Shown: positions 18,152 through 27,941, numbered from the stretch's first letter. The stretch: DNA of 64,000 nucleotides from Paraclostridium tenue (GCF_039521565.1 NZ_BAAACP010000014.1:1-64000), one strand, 5' to 3'. Notes: generated from the letters alone by a model not told the origin. Made by a program: numbers and translations.

Positions 18152-19267
18152 ATGATAAATAAACAAAGATTAATCGATGAATTCATAGAATTAGTAAAAA
18201 TAGATAGTCCTTCATCTAAAGAAGGTAACGTAGCTAAAGTACTAGTAAAAAAACTAGAAGCTATAGGATGTGAAGTTTGTATAGACGAAGCTGGTGTTAA
18301 AGCTGGTGGAGAAACAGGAAACGTAATAGCTAAATTAAAAGGAAACAGAGAAGGTAAAACAGTATTATTCAGTTCTCACATGGATACAGTTAGCCCAGGA
18401 GAAGGAATAAAACCTATAATAGATGAAGCAAAAGGAATAATAACAAGTGATGGAACTACAGTTTTAGGTTCTGATGATAAAGCTGGTATAGCAGCTATAT
18501 TAGAAGCTTTAAGAATAATAAAAGAAAACAACTTAGATCATGCTGATATAGAAGTAGTATTCTCTATATGGGAAGAAGGCGGATTATTTGGAGCTCAATA
18601 CTTAGACTATTCTAAAATAAATGCAGATTATGCTTTCGTTTTAGATAGTGGTGGATCTCCAGGAGAAATAATAACAAAAGCTCCAGCACAAGATAAAATA
18701 GAGGTAACTATAAAAGGTAAGCCAGCACATGCAGGATTACAACCAGAAAATGGAGTAAGTGCTATAATGGTAGCTTCTAAAGCTATAGAGAATATGAAAT
18801 TACTTAGAATAGATGAAGAAACTACTGCAAATATAGGTATAGTTAAAGGTGGAATAGCTACAAACATAGTTATGCCTGAGCTTGAAATAGTTGCAGAAGC
18901 TAGAAGTTTAGAGGAATCAAAATTAGATGCTCAAACTAATCATATGGTAGAAGAGTTCAAAAAAGCAGGAGAAGCTATGGGAGCAGAAGTAACTGCTAAA
19001 GTAACTAGAGCTTATGCACCATTTAAAATAGCTGATGATGCTGAGATAGTAGAGTTAGCTAAAAAAGCATTCTCTAACATAGGAATAGAAGGATATACTG
19101 CTTCAACAGGTGGTGGAAGTGATACTAACGTATTAAATGGAAACGGATTAAAAGCTGTTAACTTAGGAATAGGAATGAAAAATGCTCATACATTAGAAGA
19201 GTATATAGCAATAGAAGATATAATAAATTCTTCAAGAGCTGTATTAGAAATAATTAAAGAAGCATAA
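18152..19267 (+). CDS. M20 family metallopeptidase (PepT-like)
   Basis: Zinc-dependent aminopeptidase or deacylase of the M20 family, closest in layout to PepT-like tripeptidases. Metal and catalytic motifs are SSHMDTV (His/Asp, about residues 76-82), SDDKAG (about 109-114), WEEGG (catalytic Glu, about 140-144), LDSGG and the C-terminal HTLEEY. The dimerisation (lid) domain spans about 180-290 and includes GKPAHAG. I chose ATG 18152, 8 nt after AGGAGGAG. An in-frame TTG at 18146 is too close to that SD. It is a single-gene unit closed by a terminator. Confidence 0.87.
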   Translation: MINKQRLIDEFIELVKIDSPSSKEGNVAKVLVKKLEAIGCEVCIDEAGVKAGGETGNVIAKLKGNREGKTVLFSSHMDTVSPGEGIKPIIDEAKGIITSDGTTVLGSDDKAGIAAILEALRIIKENNLDHADIEVVFSIWEEGGLFGAQYLDYSKINADYAFVLDSGGSPGEIITKAPAQDKIEVTIKGKPAHAGLQPENGVSAIMVASKAIENMKLLRIDEETTANIGIVKGGIATNIVMPELEIVAEARSLEESKLDAQTNHMVEEFKKAGEAMGAEVTAKVTRAYAPFKIADDAEIVELAKKAFSNIGIEGYTASTGGGSDTNVLNGNGLKAVNLGIGMKNAHTLEEYIAIEDIINSSRAVLEIIKEA

Positions 19268-19289
19268 TTAAATATATGATATAATAAAA

Positions 19290-19322
19290 GAATCGCCCAA
19301 CATTCGTTGGGTGATTTTTCAT
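19290..19322 (+). terminator. Rho-independent terminator
   Basis: AATCGCCCAAC pairs with GTTGGGTGATT (one G-T pair) around ATTC, followed by TTTT. Confidence 0.85.
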
Positions 19323-19448
19323 TTTTAAGATAAATGATAATTAATATTGAATTAAAATTATAATTTATTGAAGTTAAAATTTAATATAAGTTTAAGAAAG
19401 AATAAAAATGGATAAAAAAATAAAGTATATATATTAGGAGGTAATATC

Positions 19449-20345
19449 GTGGAAACAAGATATGATGAAGCCAATAAGGTAACAATACAATCTATAATTT
19501 GGAATGTAGTATTAACATTTATAAAAATATTTTCAGGTATTGTTGGAAAATCTAATGCTATGGTAGCGGATGGATTACATTCAGCATCTGATATAATAAG
19601 TTCAGTAGGAGTTTTAATTGGTAATAAAGTTGCAAAAGCACCAAATGATAAAGAACATAATTATGGACATGAAAAAGCAGAAACATTAGTATCGTTTTTA
19701 TTATCTATATTATTAATAGTTGTATCATTAAAAATCGGATTTAATGCACTTAAATCACTTTTTAACCTAGATAGAGTTCAAGTACCTACATTACTACCAT
19801 TAGTAGTATCTATTATTTCTATAGCTATAAAAGAATATCAATATAGAATAACTATAAAAGTAGCTAATAAAATAAACTCACCATCATTAAAGGCTGATGC
19901 TTGGCATCATAGATCTGATGCACTTTCATCTATTGCGGCATTTATAGGTATAGGAGGAGCTTTACTAGGTTTTAAAGCATTAGATCCAATTGCATCTATA
20001 GCCGTAGCTTTATTCGTAGCTAAAGTAGGATTTGATATATTAAAAGATTCAGCTAATGAATTAATGGATTATTCAATAGATGAGGATCAAGAAAAACAGA
20101 TAGTAAACATAGCAGAAAATACAGATGGAGTAATTAACTTAGGAGAAATAAGAACAAGAAAACATGGAGCTACTGCATATGTAGATTTAACTATATGTGT
20201 AAATAAGAATTTAACTGTTTATGAAGGTCATGAGATAGCAACTAAGTTAGAAAAACGTATAATAAAAGAGATGCAATTTGTAAAAGGTATAACAGTCCAT
20301 GTAGAACCTTGTATAAATTGCCCAGGAAATTCCTGTAAAAAATAA
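19449..20345 (+). CDS. Cation diffusion facilitator transporter
   Basis: A 298-aa CDF family metal:proton antiporter that exports divalent cations (Zn, Co, Mn or Fe). The N-terminal half has about six membrane helices. Metal site motifs are VADGLHSASD (helix 2, about residues 40-49) and DAWHHRSDALSS (helix 5, about 149-160). The cytosolic C-terminal domain (about 205-298) ends in CINCPGNSCKK, whose cysteines may bind metal. A GTG start follows AGGAGGTAATATC. The metal specificity is not readable with confidence. Confidence 0.88.
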   Translation: METRYDEANKVTIQSIIWNVVLTFIKIFSGIVGKSNAMVADGLHSASDIISSVGVLIGNKVAKAPNDKEHNYGHEKAETLVSFLLSILLIVVSLKIGFNALKSLFNLDRVQVPTLLPLVVSIISIAIKEYQYRITIKVANKINSPSLKADAWHHRSDALSSIAAFIGIGGALLGFKALDPIASIAVALFVAKVGFDILKDSANELMDYSIDEDQEKQIVNIAENTDGVINLGEIRTRKHGATAYVDLTICVNKNLTVYEGHEIATKLEKRIIKEMQFVKGITVHVEPCINCPGNSCKK

Positions 20346-20372
20346 TAAAATAATATGAAATTTTATAAAAAT

Positions 20373-20405
20373 AGCACTATGATTCGATTGTAGTGCTTTT
20401 TAGTT
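20373..20405 (+). terminator. Rho-independent terminator
   Basis: AGCACTA pairs with TAGTGCT, followed by TTTTTAG. Confidence 0.65.
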
Positions 20406-20455
20406 TGCATATTTTATAGTATAATAAAATCGTTAATTATATAGGGGGGGCTTTT

Positions 20456-21250
20456 ATGGCAAAGAAAAGAAAGATTAAAAAAAGGATTTTAATTCTTGTA
20501 GGAATAATTGGATTCTTTATAGTATATACAGCTACATATATTTACTTTTCGAAAAAGCAGGCAAGTGATCAGCCTGTTAAAGTGGAAAATAAAGACACGC
20601 AAGAAGATTCAAGGTCATTACTAGCTCAGATGAAAACAACTGACACAGTTTATATGTCAGATAAAAATTTACAAGATGTGAGAGTAGAACAAGAATACTG
20701 GAATCAGATAAAATTTTTCTCTACTAAATTTAAAGAAGTAAGAAAGCCAAGTAACTATGAAAGCAAATATGAAGGCTATGTAGATAATGGCATTAGATTT
20801 TCTACTGATTTAGATTATTTTAGAATATTTACAGTAAATAAAGAAGAATTTTATAAAATACCTGTATCAGAAAAAAAGATATTTGATAAATTATTACAAG
20901 AAAGTATATACACATCTATAGATTCTGTAAAAAAATACAAAACATGGGATAGTATCGAAATTATATACGGAGATGAAGTTAAAAAACCATGGAGATGGAA
21001 TTATGATGATTTAGCATATAGTATATCTGTAAAAAGACTAGTTGGAAAGATACAGCCAGAAAAAAGTAAAGAAAGAAGTCCATACAACTTTACAGTAAAG
21101 ATAAAAGGAGATGGATATTCTATAACTCTTGAAACCATGGGAGATGACTATGTAAAAGTAACTTCTGATAAAGCAACAGCGTATTATGAAGTTCATAATG
21201 GATTATTTAATTATTTAAGAGATGATGTATTTAAAATTGAAAAGAAATAG
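20456..21250 (+). CDS. Hypothetical membrane-anchored protein
   Basis: I do not recognise the family. The N-terminus is strongly basic (KKRKIKKR) and is followed by one hydrophobic helix (about residues 10-30). A single-pass protein with a roughly 230-residue extracytoplasmic domain rich in Lys, Asp and Tyr is therefore likely. There is no lipobox or sortase motif. The SD is a run of seven G (20444-20450). It is monocistronic, between two terminators, with convergent murC downstream. The context gives no functional clue. Confidence 0.7.
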   Translation: MAKKRKIKKRILILVGIIGFFIVYTATYIYFSKKQASDQPVKVENKDTQEDSRSLLAQMKTTDTVYMSDKNLQDVRVEQEYWNQIKFFSTKFKEVRKPSNYESKYEGYVDNGIRFSTDLDYFRIFTVNKEEFYKIPVSEKKIFDKLLQESIYTSIDSVKKYKTWDSIEIIYGDEVKKPWRWNYDDLAYSISVKRLVGKIQPEKSKERSPYNFTVKIKGDGYSITLETMGDDYVKVTSDKATAYYEVHNGLFNYLRDDVFKIEKK

Positions 21251-21263
21251 TTATTACTATAAT

Positions 21264-21299
21264 AAAAAAAGCTAGGTGAAATTAACCTAGCTTTTTTAT
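21264..21299. terminator. Bidirectional terminator
   Basis: AAGCTAGGT pairs with ACCTAGCTT, with A tract and T tract flanks. It is shared by the convergent 20456-21250 gene and murC. Confidence 0.9.
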
Positions 21300-21300
21300 A

Positions 21301-22653
21301 TTATTTTTCAAGTAACATTTCTCCAACTTTATATACAGTACCAGCACCTGCAGTTATAACTAAATCATCTTCAGCAACATTTTCAGCAAGGTAATCTACT
21401 ATTTCTTCAAATTTACTTAAGTATATTACATCAACATTATTTTGATATAATTTATCAACTAAATCTTTAGAATGTATATCTCCTGGATCTTTTTCACGAG
21501 CTGCATATATATCAGTTATTATAACTTTATCAGCCGCATAAAATGCATCAGAGAATTCATTTAATAATGATTTAGTTCTCGTGTAAGTATGTGGTTGGAA
21601 TATACACCATAATTTATTTTTCTTAATTTTTTTAGCTGCAGATAATGTAGCTTTTAATTCTGTTGGGTGATGTGCATAGTCATCTACAACTAAAGCATTG
21701 TTGTATTTCCCTTTAACTTCAAATCTTCTACCTACACCACTATATAATGATATATTTTTTCTTATAGTTTCTAATTCTACACCAGAAACTAAAGCAGCTA
21801 TTATAGCTCCTGTAGCATTGTATACGTTATGTATTCCAGGTACAGAAAGTTTAAATTCTCCTAAATCAATTCCGTTGTAATTTATATTAAATATTCCGTG
21901 GCCATCAGCGTCGAATCTAATATCTTTAATTAGAGCATTATTCCCTTCATTTTGACCATATTTAATAACAGTAGCTTTTATCTCATGTAATATATCCTTA
22001 GTATTTTCGTCATCTCCATTTATTATGAAGTAACCATCATAAGGTAATAATTTACCAAATTTATTAAAAGATGCTTTTATTTCATTTATTCCAGAGAAAT
22101 AATCTAAATGATCTTCTTCTATATTTAAAACTATAGATATTTTAGGGTTGAAGTTTAAGAAACTATCAACGTATTCGCAAGCTTCTGTTATAAAGTTTTG
22201 AGATTTTCCTATCTTAACATTACCGCCTATTATGATTAAGTTTCCACCAACTAGTATCGTTGGGTCAAGTTCTGCATATTCAAAAATAGCAGATAGCATT
22301 GATGTTGTAGATGTTTTTCCATGAGTACCAGAAACAGCTATAGAATTTTGATACTCTCTCATTATTTGACCTAAAAAAGCAGCTCTATTTATAATTAATT
22401 TATTTTTTTCTTTAGCAGCAACTAATTCTTCATTATCAGATTTAACAGCAGCAGTGTAAACTACCATATCTATATCATCAGTCATATGTTCTTTTTTATG
22501 ACCTATATATATAGTTGCTCCTTGATCACGAAGATTATCTAATAAATGAGAATCTGTAGAATCTGATCCGAAAACATTATAACCTTTATTTAAACATATT
22601 TTAGCTAATGCACTCATGCTAATACCGCCAACACCTATAAAGAATATGTTCAT
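21301..22653 (-). CDS. murC: UDP-N-acetylmuramate--L-alanine ligase
   Basis: Adds L-alanine to UDP-MurNAc, the first peptide step of peptidoglycan synthesis. The N-terminal Rossmann domain is seen as FIGVGGISMSALA. The ATP-binding GTHGKTSTTSM motif is near residues 108-118. Further conserved blocks are EACEYVDSFL, NIEEDHLDYF and DDYAHHPTE. Length 450 aa is normal. It is a single gene on the minus strand, with AAAGGTGG before the ATG, and is divergent from purR. Confidence 0.96.
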   Translation of the reverse strand: MNIFFIGVGGISMSALAKICLNKGYNVFGSDSTDSHLLDNLRDQGATIYIGHKKEHMTDDIDMVVYTAAVKSDNEELVAAKEKNKLIINRAAFLGQIMREYQNSIAVSGTHGKTSTTSMLSAIFEYAELDPTILVGGNLIIIGGNVKIGKSQNFITEACEYVDSFLNFNPKISIVLNIEEDHLDYFSGINEIKASFNKFGKLLPYDGYFIINGDDENTKDILHEIKATVIKYGQNEGNNALIKDIRFDADGHGIFNINYNGIDLGEFKLSVPGIHNVYNATGAIIAALVSGVELETIRKNISLYSGVGRRFEVKGKYNNALVVDDYAHHPTELKATLSAAKKIKKNKLWCIFQPHTYTRTKSLLNEFSDAFYAADKVIITDIYAAREKDPGDIHSKDLVDKLYQNNVDVIYLSKFEEIVDYLAENVAEDDLVITAGAGTVYKVGEMLLEK

Positions 22654-22877
22654 AGTGAAACCACCTTTCTACTAAATTAAAAGTTCTACAATAAGAACTA
22701 TGTTTATGATATAATAGTATAATGTTCAATATTTTAAGCAAAATAAAATTATAAAATATTTCTACATATTAAATATATTAAATTTCGAATAAAACATAAC
22801 AAATATTATAACATAATGATATAAAATATGCATTAACAAGTTAAAATACATAGGTTTTTAGTACAGGAGGTATTTAC

Positions 22878-23762
22878 ATGAAATTTAAAAGGACGGAGCG
22901 TATAGGTGCAATAGTAAAAATATTATCTGATAATCCTAATAAAATATTTACATTAAGCTACTTCACATCTAAATTTAATTCAGCAAAGTCTACAATAAGT
23001 GAAGACTTAATAGTTGTTAAAAATGTTTTTGAAAAACTTGAATTAGGACAAGTGATAACGATATCAGGTGCAGCTGGTGGAGTTAAATATATACCTAAGA
23101 CATCTAAAGCAGAAAATGAAGAGTTTTTATTAAACCTATGTGAAGAAATAAAAGACCCATCTAGAATTCTTTCTGGGGGATTTTTATATCTGATAGATTT
23201 AATATATGACCCTAGAATAGCATCTAAAATAGGTAAAATATTTGCATCAAATATAGATTATTCACAAGCTGATTATGTTGTTACTATGGAAACAAAAGGT
23301 ATACCTATGGCGCTTATGACAGCAAAAGCCATGAACTTACCTTTAGTTATAATAAGAAAAGATACAAAAGTATCAGAAGGTCCGACACTTAGCATGACAT
23401 ATGTAAGTGGAAATAGTTCAAAGGTAGAAAGTATGAGTTTACCTAGAAAAGCTGTTAAGCCTGGAAGTAAAGTTATATTAATAGATGACTTTATGAGAGG
23501 TGGAGGGACTATAAAAGGTATGATAGAACTTATGAATGAGTTCGGAGCTGAAGTTATAGGAAAAGGGGTATTTATATCTACAACTAATCCAATTAAGAAA
23601 ATGGTTGATGATTATATATCATTAATTCAAATAGATGTAATCAATAATGAAGTAGTTAGTGTTGAACCAAATTTACAAACATTTAGAGAAGAATACTGGA
23701 CTACTAAAGATATAAATAAAATTGTAGAAGAAGAAAGCATTATGGATGATTTAGAAGGATAA
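22878..23762 (+). CDS. purR: Pur operon repressor PurR
   Basis: PRPP-responsive repressor of purine synthesis genes. An N-terminal winged helix-turn-helix (about residues 1-75, RTERIGAIVKILSDNP) precedes a phosphoribosyltransferase-like domain with the PRPP loop VILIDDFMRGGGT (about 197-209). Length 294 aa is slightly longer than the B. subtilis protein. Gene order purR then spoVG matches B. subtilis, although YabJ is absent between them. The leader 22654-22877 is AT-rich without a recognised PurBox. Confidence 0.93.
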   Translation: MKFKRTERIGAIVKILSDNPNKIFTLSYFTSKFNSAKSTISEDLIVVKNVFEKLELGQVITISGAAGGVKYIPKTSKAENEEFLLNLCEEIKDPSRILSGGFLYLIDLIYDPRIASKIGKIFASNIDYSQADYVVTMETKGIPMALMTAKAMNLPLVIIRKDTKVSEGPTLSMTYVSGNSSKVESMSLPRKAVKPGSKVILIDDFMRGGGTIKGMIELMNEFGAEVIGKGVFISTTNPIKKMVDDYISLIQIDVINNEVVSVEPNLQTFREEYWTTKDINKIVEEESIMDDLEG

Positions 23763-23836
23763 GACAAGTTTTGAGGGCAAATTTCTATCAAATTGAAAAA
23801 AAGTAAAAAAATAATAAAAAATTTCTAAAATAATAG

Positions 23837-23864
23837 AGGAAATTTAACAAGTTGATAGAATTAA
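23837..23864 (+). promoter_or_regulatory. Sigma-H-type promoter of spoVG
   Basis: AGGAAAT (23837-23843), 14 nt, then GAATTAA (23858-23864). This matches the sigma-H pattern and the 14-nt spacing I recall for the B. subtilis spoVG P1 promoter. An A/T-rich tract just upstream could act as an UP element. The distance to the spoVG ATG is about 68 nt. Confidence 0.65.
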
Positions 23865-23931
23865 TATATTATAAAAGAGTTTCAGTTTTTTTAATTAAAT
23901 TTGTCAAACACAAAAGGGGGATATTAGTAAA

Positions 23932-24210
23932 ATGAAAATTACTGACGTGAGAGTGAGAAAATTAACTGATGAGGGGAAAATGAAGTGTATAGTTTCATTA
24001 ACTTTCGATAATTTATTTGTAGTACATGATATAAAGGTTATAGAGGGACATAATGGATTATTTATAGCTATGCCAAGTAGAAAAATAGGAGAAGGAAACT
24101 TTAGAGATATAGCTCATCCTATAAATGCTGAAATGAGACAAATGCTAGAAGATGAAGTATTAAAAGCTTATCATGAAGCAGTATCTCAATTAGAAGTAGC
24201 TGCTGAATAA
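23932..24210 (+). CDS. spoVG: Regulatory protein SpoVG
   Basis: Small nucleic-acid-binding regulator affecting septation and sporulation. The 92-aa chain has the typical start MKITDVRVRKL, the core SLTFDNLFVVHDIKVIEG and the conserved FIAMPSRK motif. It is preceded by a sigma-H-type promoter and a GGGGGAT site and followed by a terminator. In B. subtilis it accumulates early in sporulation under sigma-H, and the promoter here suggests the same. Confidence 0.97.
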   Translation: MKITDVRVRKLTDEGKMKCIVSLTFDNLFVVHDIKVIEGHNGLFIAMPSRKIGEGNFRDIAHPINAEMRQMLEDEVLKAYHEAVSQLEVAAE

Positions 24211-24253
24211 TTAACAGGATTAAAAATATAATACAATTTTATGTATTTCTTGA

Positions 24254-24281
24254 AGGGCCTAATTTTAGGCTCTTTTTTATT
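24254..24281 (+). terminator. Rho-independent terminator
   Basis: GGGCCTAA pairs with TTAGGCTC, followed by TTTTTT. Confidence 0.8.
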
Positions 24282-24417
24282 TGAATAATATGTACTTTTT
24301 TAGACAAAAATGGTATATTAGTTATTGTAATTAACAAATTGTATACAAAATAAATAAACTAACATATTATAGATAGATTATTAAAATAATTAAAAAAAGT
24401 TGAAATGGAGTGGGTTT

Positions 24418-25785
24418 ATGAATTTTAAAGCTATAATCCTAGCAGCAGGAAAAGGAACTAGAATGAAGTCAAGTTTACCAAAGGTAGTACACAAAGTTTG
24501 TGGAAGAGAAATGGTAAACCATGTTATAAATGTATCTAAAAATTCAGGTGTAAGTGAAATAGTTGCAATATTAGGTCATGGAAGTGACGTAGTTCAAGGT
24601 GTATTACCTGAAGAAACTAAAGTTGCTATGCAAACTGAACAATTAGGAACAGGTCATGCAGTTATGATGGCTAAAGAACATATATCAGAAAATGATACTA
24701 TAGTTGTATTATGTGGAGATACTCCTTTAGTAAATTCAGATACATTAGAAAATTTATTCAAATATCATTTAGATAATGGATATCATGCAACTGTTTTAAC
24801 AACAAAGGTAGATAACCCAACTGGATATGGAAGAATAATAAGAGATGAAAATGAAGATTTATTAAAAATAGTAGAGCAAAAAGATGCTAATGAAGAAGAA
24901 AGATTAGTAAATGAAATAAACTCAGGTATATACTGTTTCAATGGAAAAAGTTTAAAAGAAGCTTTATCAAAAATAAATAATAATAATGCTCAAGGAGAGT
25001 ATTATTTAACTGATACAATAGAGATAATGAGAGGGAACTCATTAAAAGTTGGAGCGTTTAATGGTGCTACAATAGAAGAATTAATGGGTGTTAACTCAAG
25101 AGTAGAACTAGCTAAAGCAGAAGAAATAATGAGAAAAAGAATAAATACTATGCACATGGTTAATGGCGTAACTATAATAGATGTAAATAACACATATATA
25201 GAAGCTGGGGTAGAAATAGGAAATGATACAATCATATATCCTGGAGCTATGATAAAAGGAAACACTGTTATAGGAAGTAATTGTGTTATAGGTATGAATT
25301 CATGTATATCAAATTCAACAATAGGTGATGATACAGAGGTAGAAAGTTCTACTATAATAGATAGTAAAGTAGGTAATAATACTAAAGTAGGTCCGTATGC
25401 ATACTTAAGACCAAAAAGTAATATAGGAAACAATGTTAAAATAGGAGACTTTGTAGAAGTTAAAAACGCGACTATAGAAGATAATTCTAAAGCATCACAT
25501 CTAACTTACATTGGAGATGCTCATGTAGGAAAGAATGTTAATATAGGGTGTGGAACTGTATTTGTAAACTACGATGGAAAAAATAAATTTAAATCAGTAG
25601 TAAAAGATGGGGCATTTATAGGATCTAATTCAAACTTAGTTGCTCCAGTTACAGTAGAAGAAAATGGATATGTTGCGACAGGGTCGACAATAACTCATGA
25701 TGTACCAGCTGGAGCTTTAGCAGTAGCTAGAGAAAGACAAGTAGTAAAAGAAGGCTGGGTAGAGAAAAAGAATAAAAAAAAATAA
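24418..25785 (+). CDS. glmU: Bifunctional GlmU (UDP-GlcNAc synthesis)
   Basis: Acetylates glucosamine-1-phosphate and then uridylylates it to UDP-GlcNAc, the precursor for peptidoglycan. The N-terminal pyrophosphorylase domain has LAAGKGTRMKSSLPKV (about residues 8-23). The C-terminal part (about 250-450) is a left-handed beta-helix of hexapeptide repeats ending in the acetyltransferase site. At 455 aa from ATG 24418 it is full length. The in-frame TTG at 24400 would add six non-conserved residues and lies upstream of the GGAG site. prs follows after a hairpin. Confidence 0.95.
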   Translation: MNFKAIILAAGKGTRMKSSLPKVVHKVCGREMVNHVINVSKNSGVSEIVAILGHGSDVVQGVLPEETKVAMQTEQLGTGHAVMMAKEHISENDTIVVLCGDTPLVNSDTLENLFKYHLDNGYHATVLTTKVDNPTGYGRIIRDENEDLLKIVEQKDANEEERLVNEINSGIYCFNGKSLKEALSKINNNNAQGEYYLTDTIEIMRGNSLKVGAFNGATIEELMGVNSRVELAKAEEIMRKRINTMHMVNGVTIIDVNNTYIEAGVEIGNDTIIYPGAMIKGNTVIGSNCVIGMNSCISNSTIGDDTEVESSTIIDSKVGNNTKVGPYAYLRPKSNIGNNVKIGDFVEVKNATIEDNSKASHLTYIGDAHVGKNVNIGCGTVFVNYDGKNKFKSVVKDGAFIGSNSNLVAPVTVEENGYVATGSTITHDVPAGALAVARERQVVKEGWVEKKNKKK

Positions 25786-25806
25786 ATAATTTTTTAAGTT
25801 AGACTT

Positions 25807-25842
25807 TAACGTAAATATAGCTTTTGGCTATATTTACGTTTA
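25807..25842 (+). terminator. Strong hairpin between glmU and prs
   Basis: A perfect stem of about 15 bp (AACGTAAATATAGC with its complement) and a TTTT loop. No real U tract follows, so it may act as a transcript-stabilising or partial termination structure. Confidence 0.55.
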
Positions 25843-25883
25843 AATATAAATATTTTCTTTAACAAAATTTTCGGGAGGTAATT

Positions 25884-26837
25884 ATGAATACTAGCGGAAG
25901 CGAAATTAAAATAATTGCAGGAAATGCGTCGAAAGAGTTAGCTCAAAAAGTAGCTGATTACATAGGTGTACCAATGGCTAAGTGTGAAGTTGGCACATTT
26001 AGTGATGGCGAAATATCTGTAAATATAAGTGAAACAGTAAGAGGATGTGATGTCTTCGTAATACAATCAACTAATAGTCCAGTAAATGATAATTTAATGG
26101 AATTATTAATAATGATAGATGCATTAAGAAGAGCATCTGCAGGAAGAGTAACTGCTGTTATACCATACTATGGATATGCAAGACAAGACAGAAAGGCTAA
26201 GGCTAGAGATCCAATCACAGCTAAATTAGTTGCTAACTTAATAACTGCAGCAGGAGCAGACAGAGTTTTAACAATGGATTTACATGCAGCTCAAATACAA
26301 GGATACTTTGATATACCACTAGATCACTTACAAGGTGGAAAAATATTAGCAGATTATTTCAATACTAAAAACATTGAAGATTTAGTAGTAGTTTCACCTG
26401 ACTTAGGAAGTGTTACAAGATCTAGAAAATTTGCTAATGACTTAAATGGAGATGTTCCAATAGCTATAATAGACAAGAGAAGACCAAAAGCTAACGTATG
26501 TGAAGTTATGAACATAATAGGTGAGGTTGAAGGTAAAAATGTTATATTACTAGACGACATGATAGATACTGCTGGAACAATAGTAAATGCTGCAAATGCT
26601 CTTAAAGAGTTTGGTGCTAAAGATGTTTATGCATGTTGTACTCATGGAGTTTTATCAGGTCCAGCTATAGAAAGAATAGAGAATTCAGCTATAAGCGAAT
26701 TAATAGTACTTGATACTATACAACTTCCTGAAGAAAAGAAGATAGACAAAATAAAAATAAAAACAGTAGCTCCTTTATTTGGAGATGCTATAAAGAAAAT
26801 ATTTGCTAACGAATCAGTAAGTAAATTATTTAACTAA
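25884..26837 (+). CDS. prs: Ribose-phosphate pyrophosphokinase
   Basis: Makes PRPP from ribose-5-phosphate and ATP. The class I enzyme is recognised by the flexible-loop motif YARQDRKAKARDPIT (about residues 97-111), the PRPP loop VILLDDMIDTAGTI (about 216-229) and the metal-binding MDLHAAQ (about 131-137). Length 317 aa is standard. The glmU-prs pairing is conserved in Firmicutes. A strong terminator follows, after which the conserved order is broken by a 1.5-kb decayed segment. Confidence 0.97.
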   Translation: MNTSGSEIKIIAGNASKELAQKVADYIGVPMAKCEVGTFSDGEISVNISETVRGCDVFVIQSTNSPVNDNLMELLIMIDALRRASAGRVTAVIPYYGYARQDRKAKARDPITAKLVANLITAAGADRVLTMDLHAAQIQGYFDIPLDHLQGGKILADYFNTKNIEDLVVVSPDLGSVTRSRKFANDLNGDVPIAIIDKRRPKANVCEVMNIIGEVEGKNVILLDDMIDTAGTIVNAANALKEFGAKDVYACCTHGVLSGPAIERIENSAISELIVLDTIQLPEEKKIDKIKIKTVAPLFGDAIKKIFANESVSKLFN

Positions 26838-26848
26838 ATATACGTGTA

Positions 26849-26880
26849 AAAAAGAGATCTATAAAAGATCTCTTTTTTTA
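26849..26880 (+). terminator. Rho-independent terminator
   Basis: AAAGAGATCT pairs with AGATCTCTTT around ATAAA, followed by a T run. Confidence 0.9.
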
Positions 26881-27270
26881 TTTATTTTTTAGATACAGTT
26901 ATACATGATTTTATATACGAGATTATTTAATGACAAGAAAATGATATATTTCATATTGTTTTGATTGCGTATCAATAGTATAAGGCTCATACAACAAAAA
27001 ATAAAAATTTTTTATAAAAAATAAGTTTTTTCTATCAAGATTAGGTATGGATATAAATTACTAAAAAAAGACTTAATGATAGATAAGTGTAAAAAGCAAA
27101 AATATAATTTTATATTTAATACTAAAGAAGTCATATAAAAGTCAAATAAAACACCTGAAGTTGATAAAAAGAGCTATAAAGTCTTATGAATATATAAATT
27201 GATAAAATAATATCTTTAGATATATAAATAGTATAGAACATTTATTAGTAACAAGGTTTTTATTTAAATA

Positions 27271-27519
27271 ATGAATGTTAAAGGTTTATTTAAAGAAATT
27301 TTAAGAATCAAAGAGGAAAATGAATAAAAAATACCAAAGTTATTAACGCTAGCAGAAAATTCAAGTTTCACAAGAAACTTAGTAAAATTTATATATGAGT
27401 TGAATAATTTAAATTATTTTAAGAATTTAAAACTTAAAATTATAAAAGTATGAAAATAAATTGAAATATTTATAAAGCTTGAATCAAATAATAATAGATT
27501 TACTCTTATTAAAAAGTAA
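27271..27519 (+). pseudogene. Wrecked PilN-like C-terminus
   Basis: A single frame of 82 codons ending in TAA (27517-27519), interrupted by stops at 27325 (TAA), 27451 (TGA) and 27457 (TAA). Read through the stops, it contains NLVKFIYELNNLNYFKNLKL and then IEIFIKLESNN. This resembles the end of PilN-type pilus assembly proteins: a helix with a Phe-x-x-x-Leu pattern, then tyrosine-phenylalanine, then a beta strand. The frame is kept throughout, so decay by point mutation is recent enough to read. The assignment is by eye and tentative. Confidence 0.45.
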
Positions 27520-27563
27520 CAATTAAATTTTTCACTATATCTTTAATTATTACGGAGTTTTTT

Positions 27564-27690
27564 ATGAAATTAAAAGAAAATATAAAAAAGTGAAAATCAA
27601 GTAAAAAATTTCATTTATATAACAATATAGGAATTGAGTTTACATAGCGTTTTAATAAAATTTATATAAGTACAAGCAAAAGTTATTGAT
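27564..27690 (+). pseudogene. Remnant of a second pilus-operon gene start
   Basis: An ATG at 27564 still has a ribosome binding site (CGGAG at 27553-27557, 6-nt spacing), but TGA follows at codon 10 (27591) and TAG at 27645. The position directly after the PilN-like remnant is where pilO would start. The fragment (MKLKENIKK, then KSSKKFHLYNN) is too short to identify by itself. Confidence 0.35.
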
Positions 27691-27791
27691 AATAGTAAAG
27701 GTTAAGATATGAAAGATAAGAATGAATCCGTAAGCTAAAATGAATATTTTGATATTTTAAAATAGACTCTAAATCAAATTAAGATTATTGA

Positions 27792-27941
27792 AATATTCAA
27801 TATATAATAAATGTTGCTTATAATGTCCAGGGAAATATCGAAGGAGGAGTAAATAAGTTTTTATTAAAAACAACCATCTATAACAATGAGAAGAAATATA
27901 CTTCATATTCTGATAATTAACTAAAATATCTAGTAATGTAA
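27792..27941 (+). pseudogene. Coding-like remnant, possibly a minor pilin
   Basis: 42 open codons ending at TAA 27918. The amino-acid mix looks like folded protein: NVAYNVQGNIEG, then FLLKTTIYNN and KKYTSYSDN. A second stop follows at 27939. An AAGGAGGAG sequence here is inside the frame and probably not an SD. Assignment to a minor pilin (pilV/U/K type) is inference from position. Confidence 0.35.

Noticed and set aside
26881..27270. Possible c-di-GMP riboswitch relic ahead of the lost pilus genes
   Set aside because: None of the conserved motifs of class I or II could be recognised; only AT-rich sequence with a small TTGAT/ATCAA hairpin.
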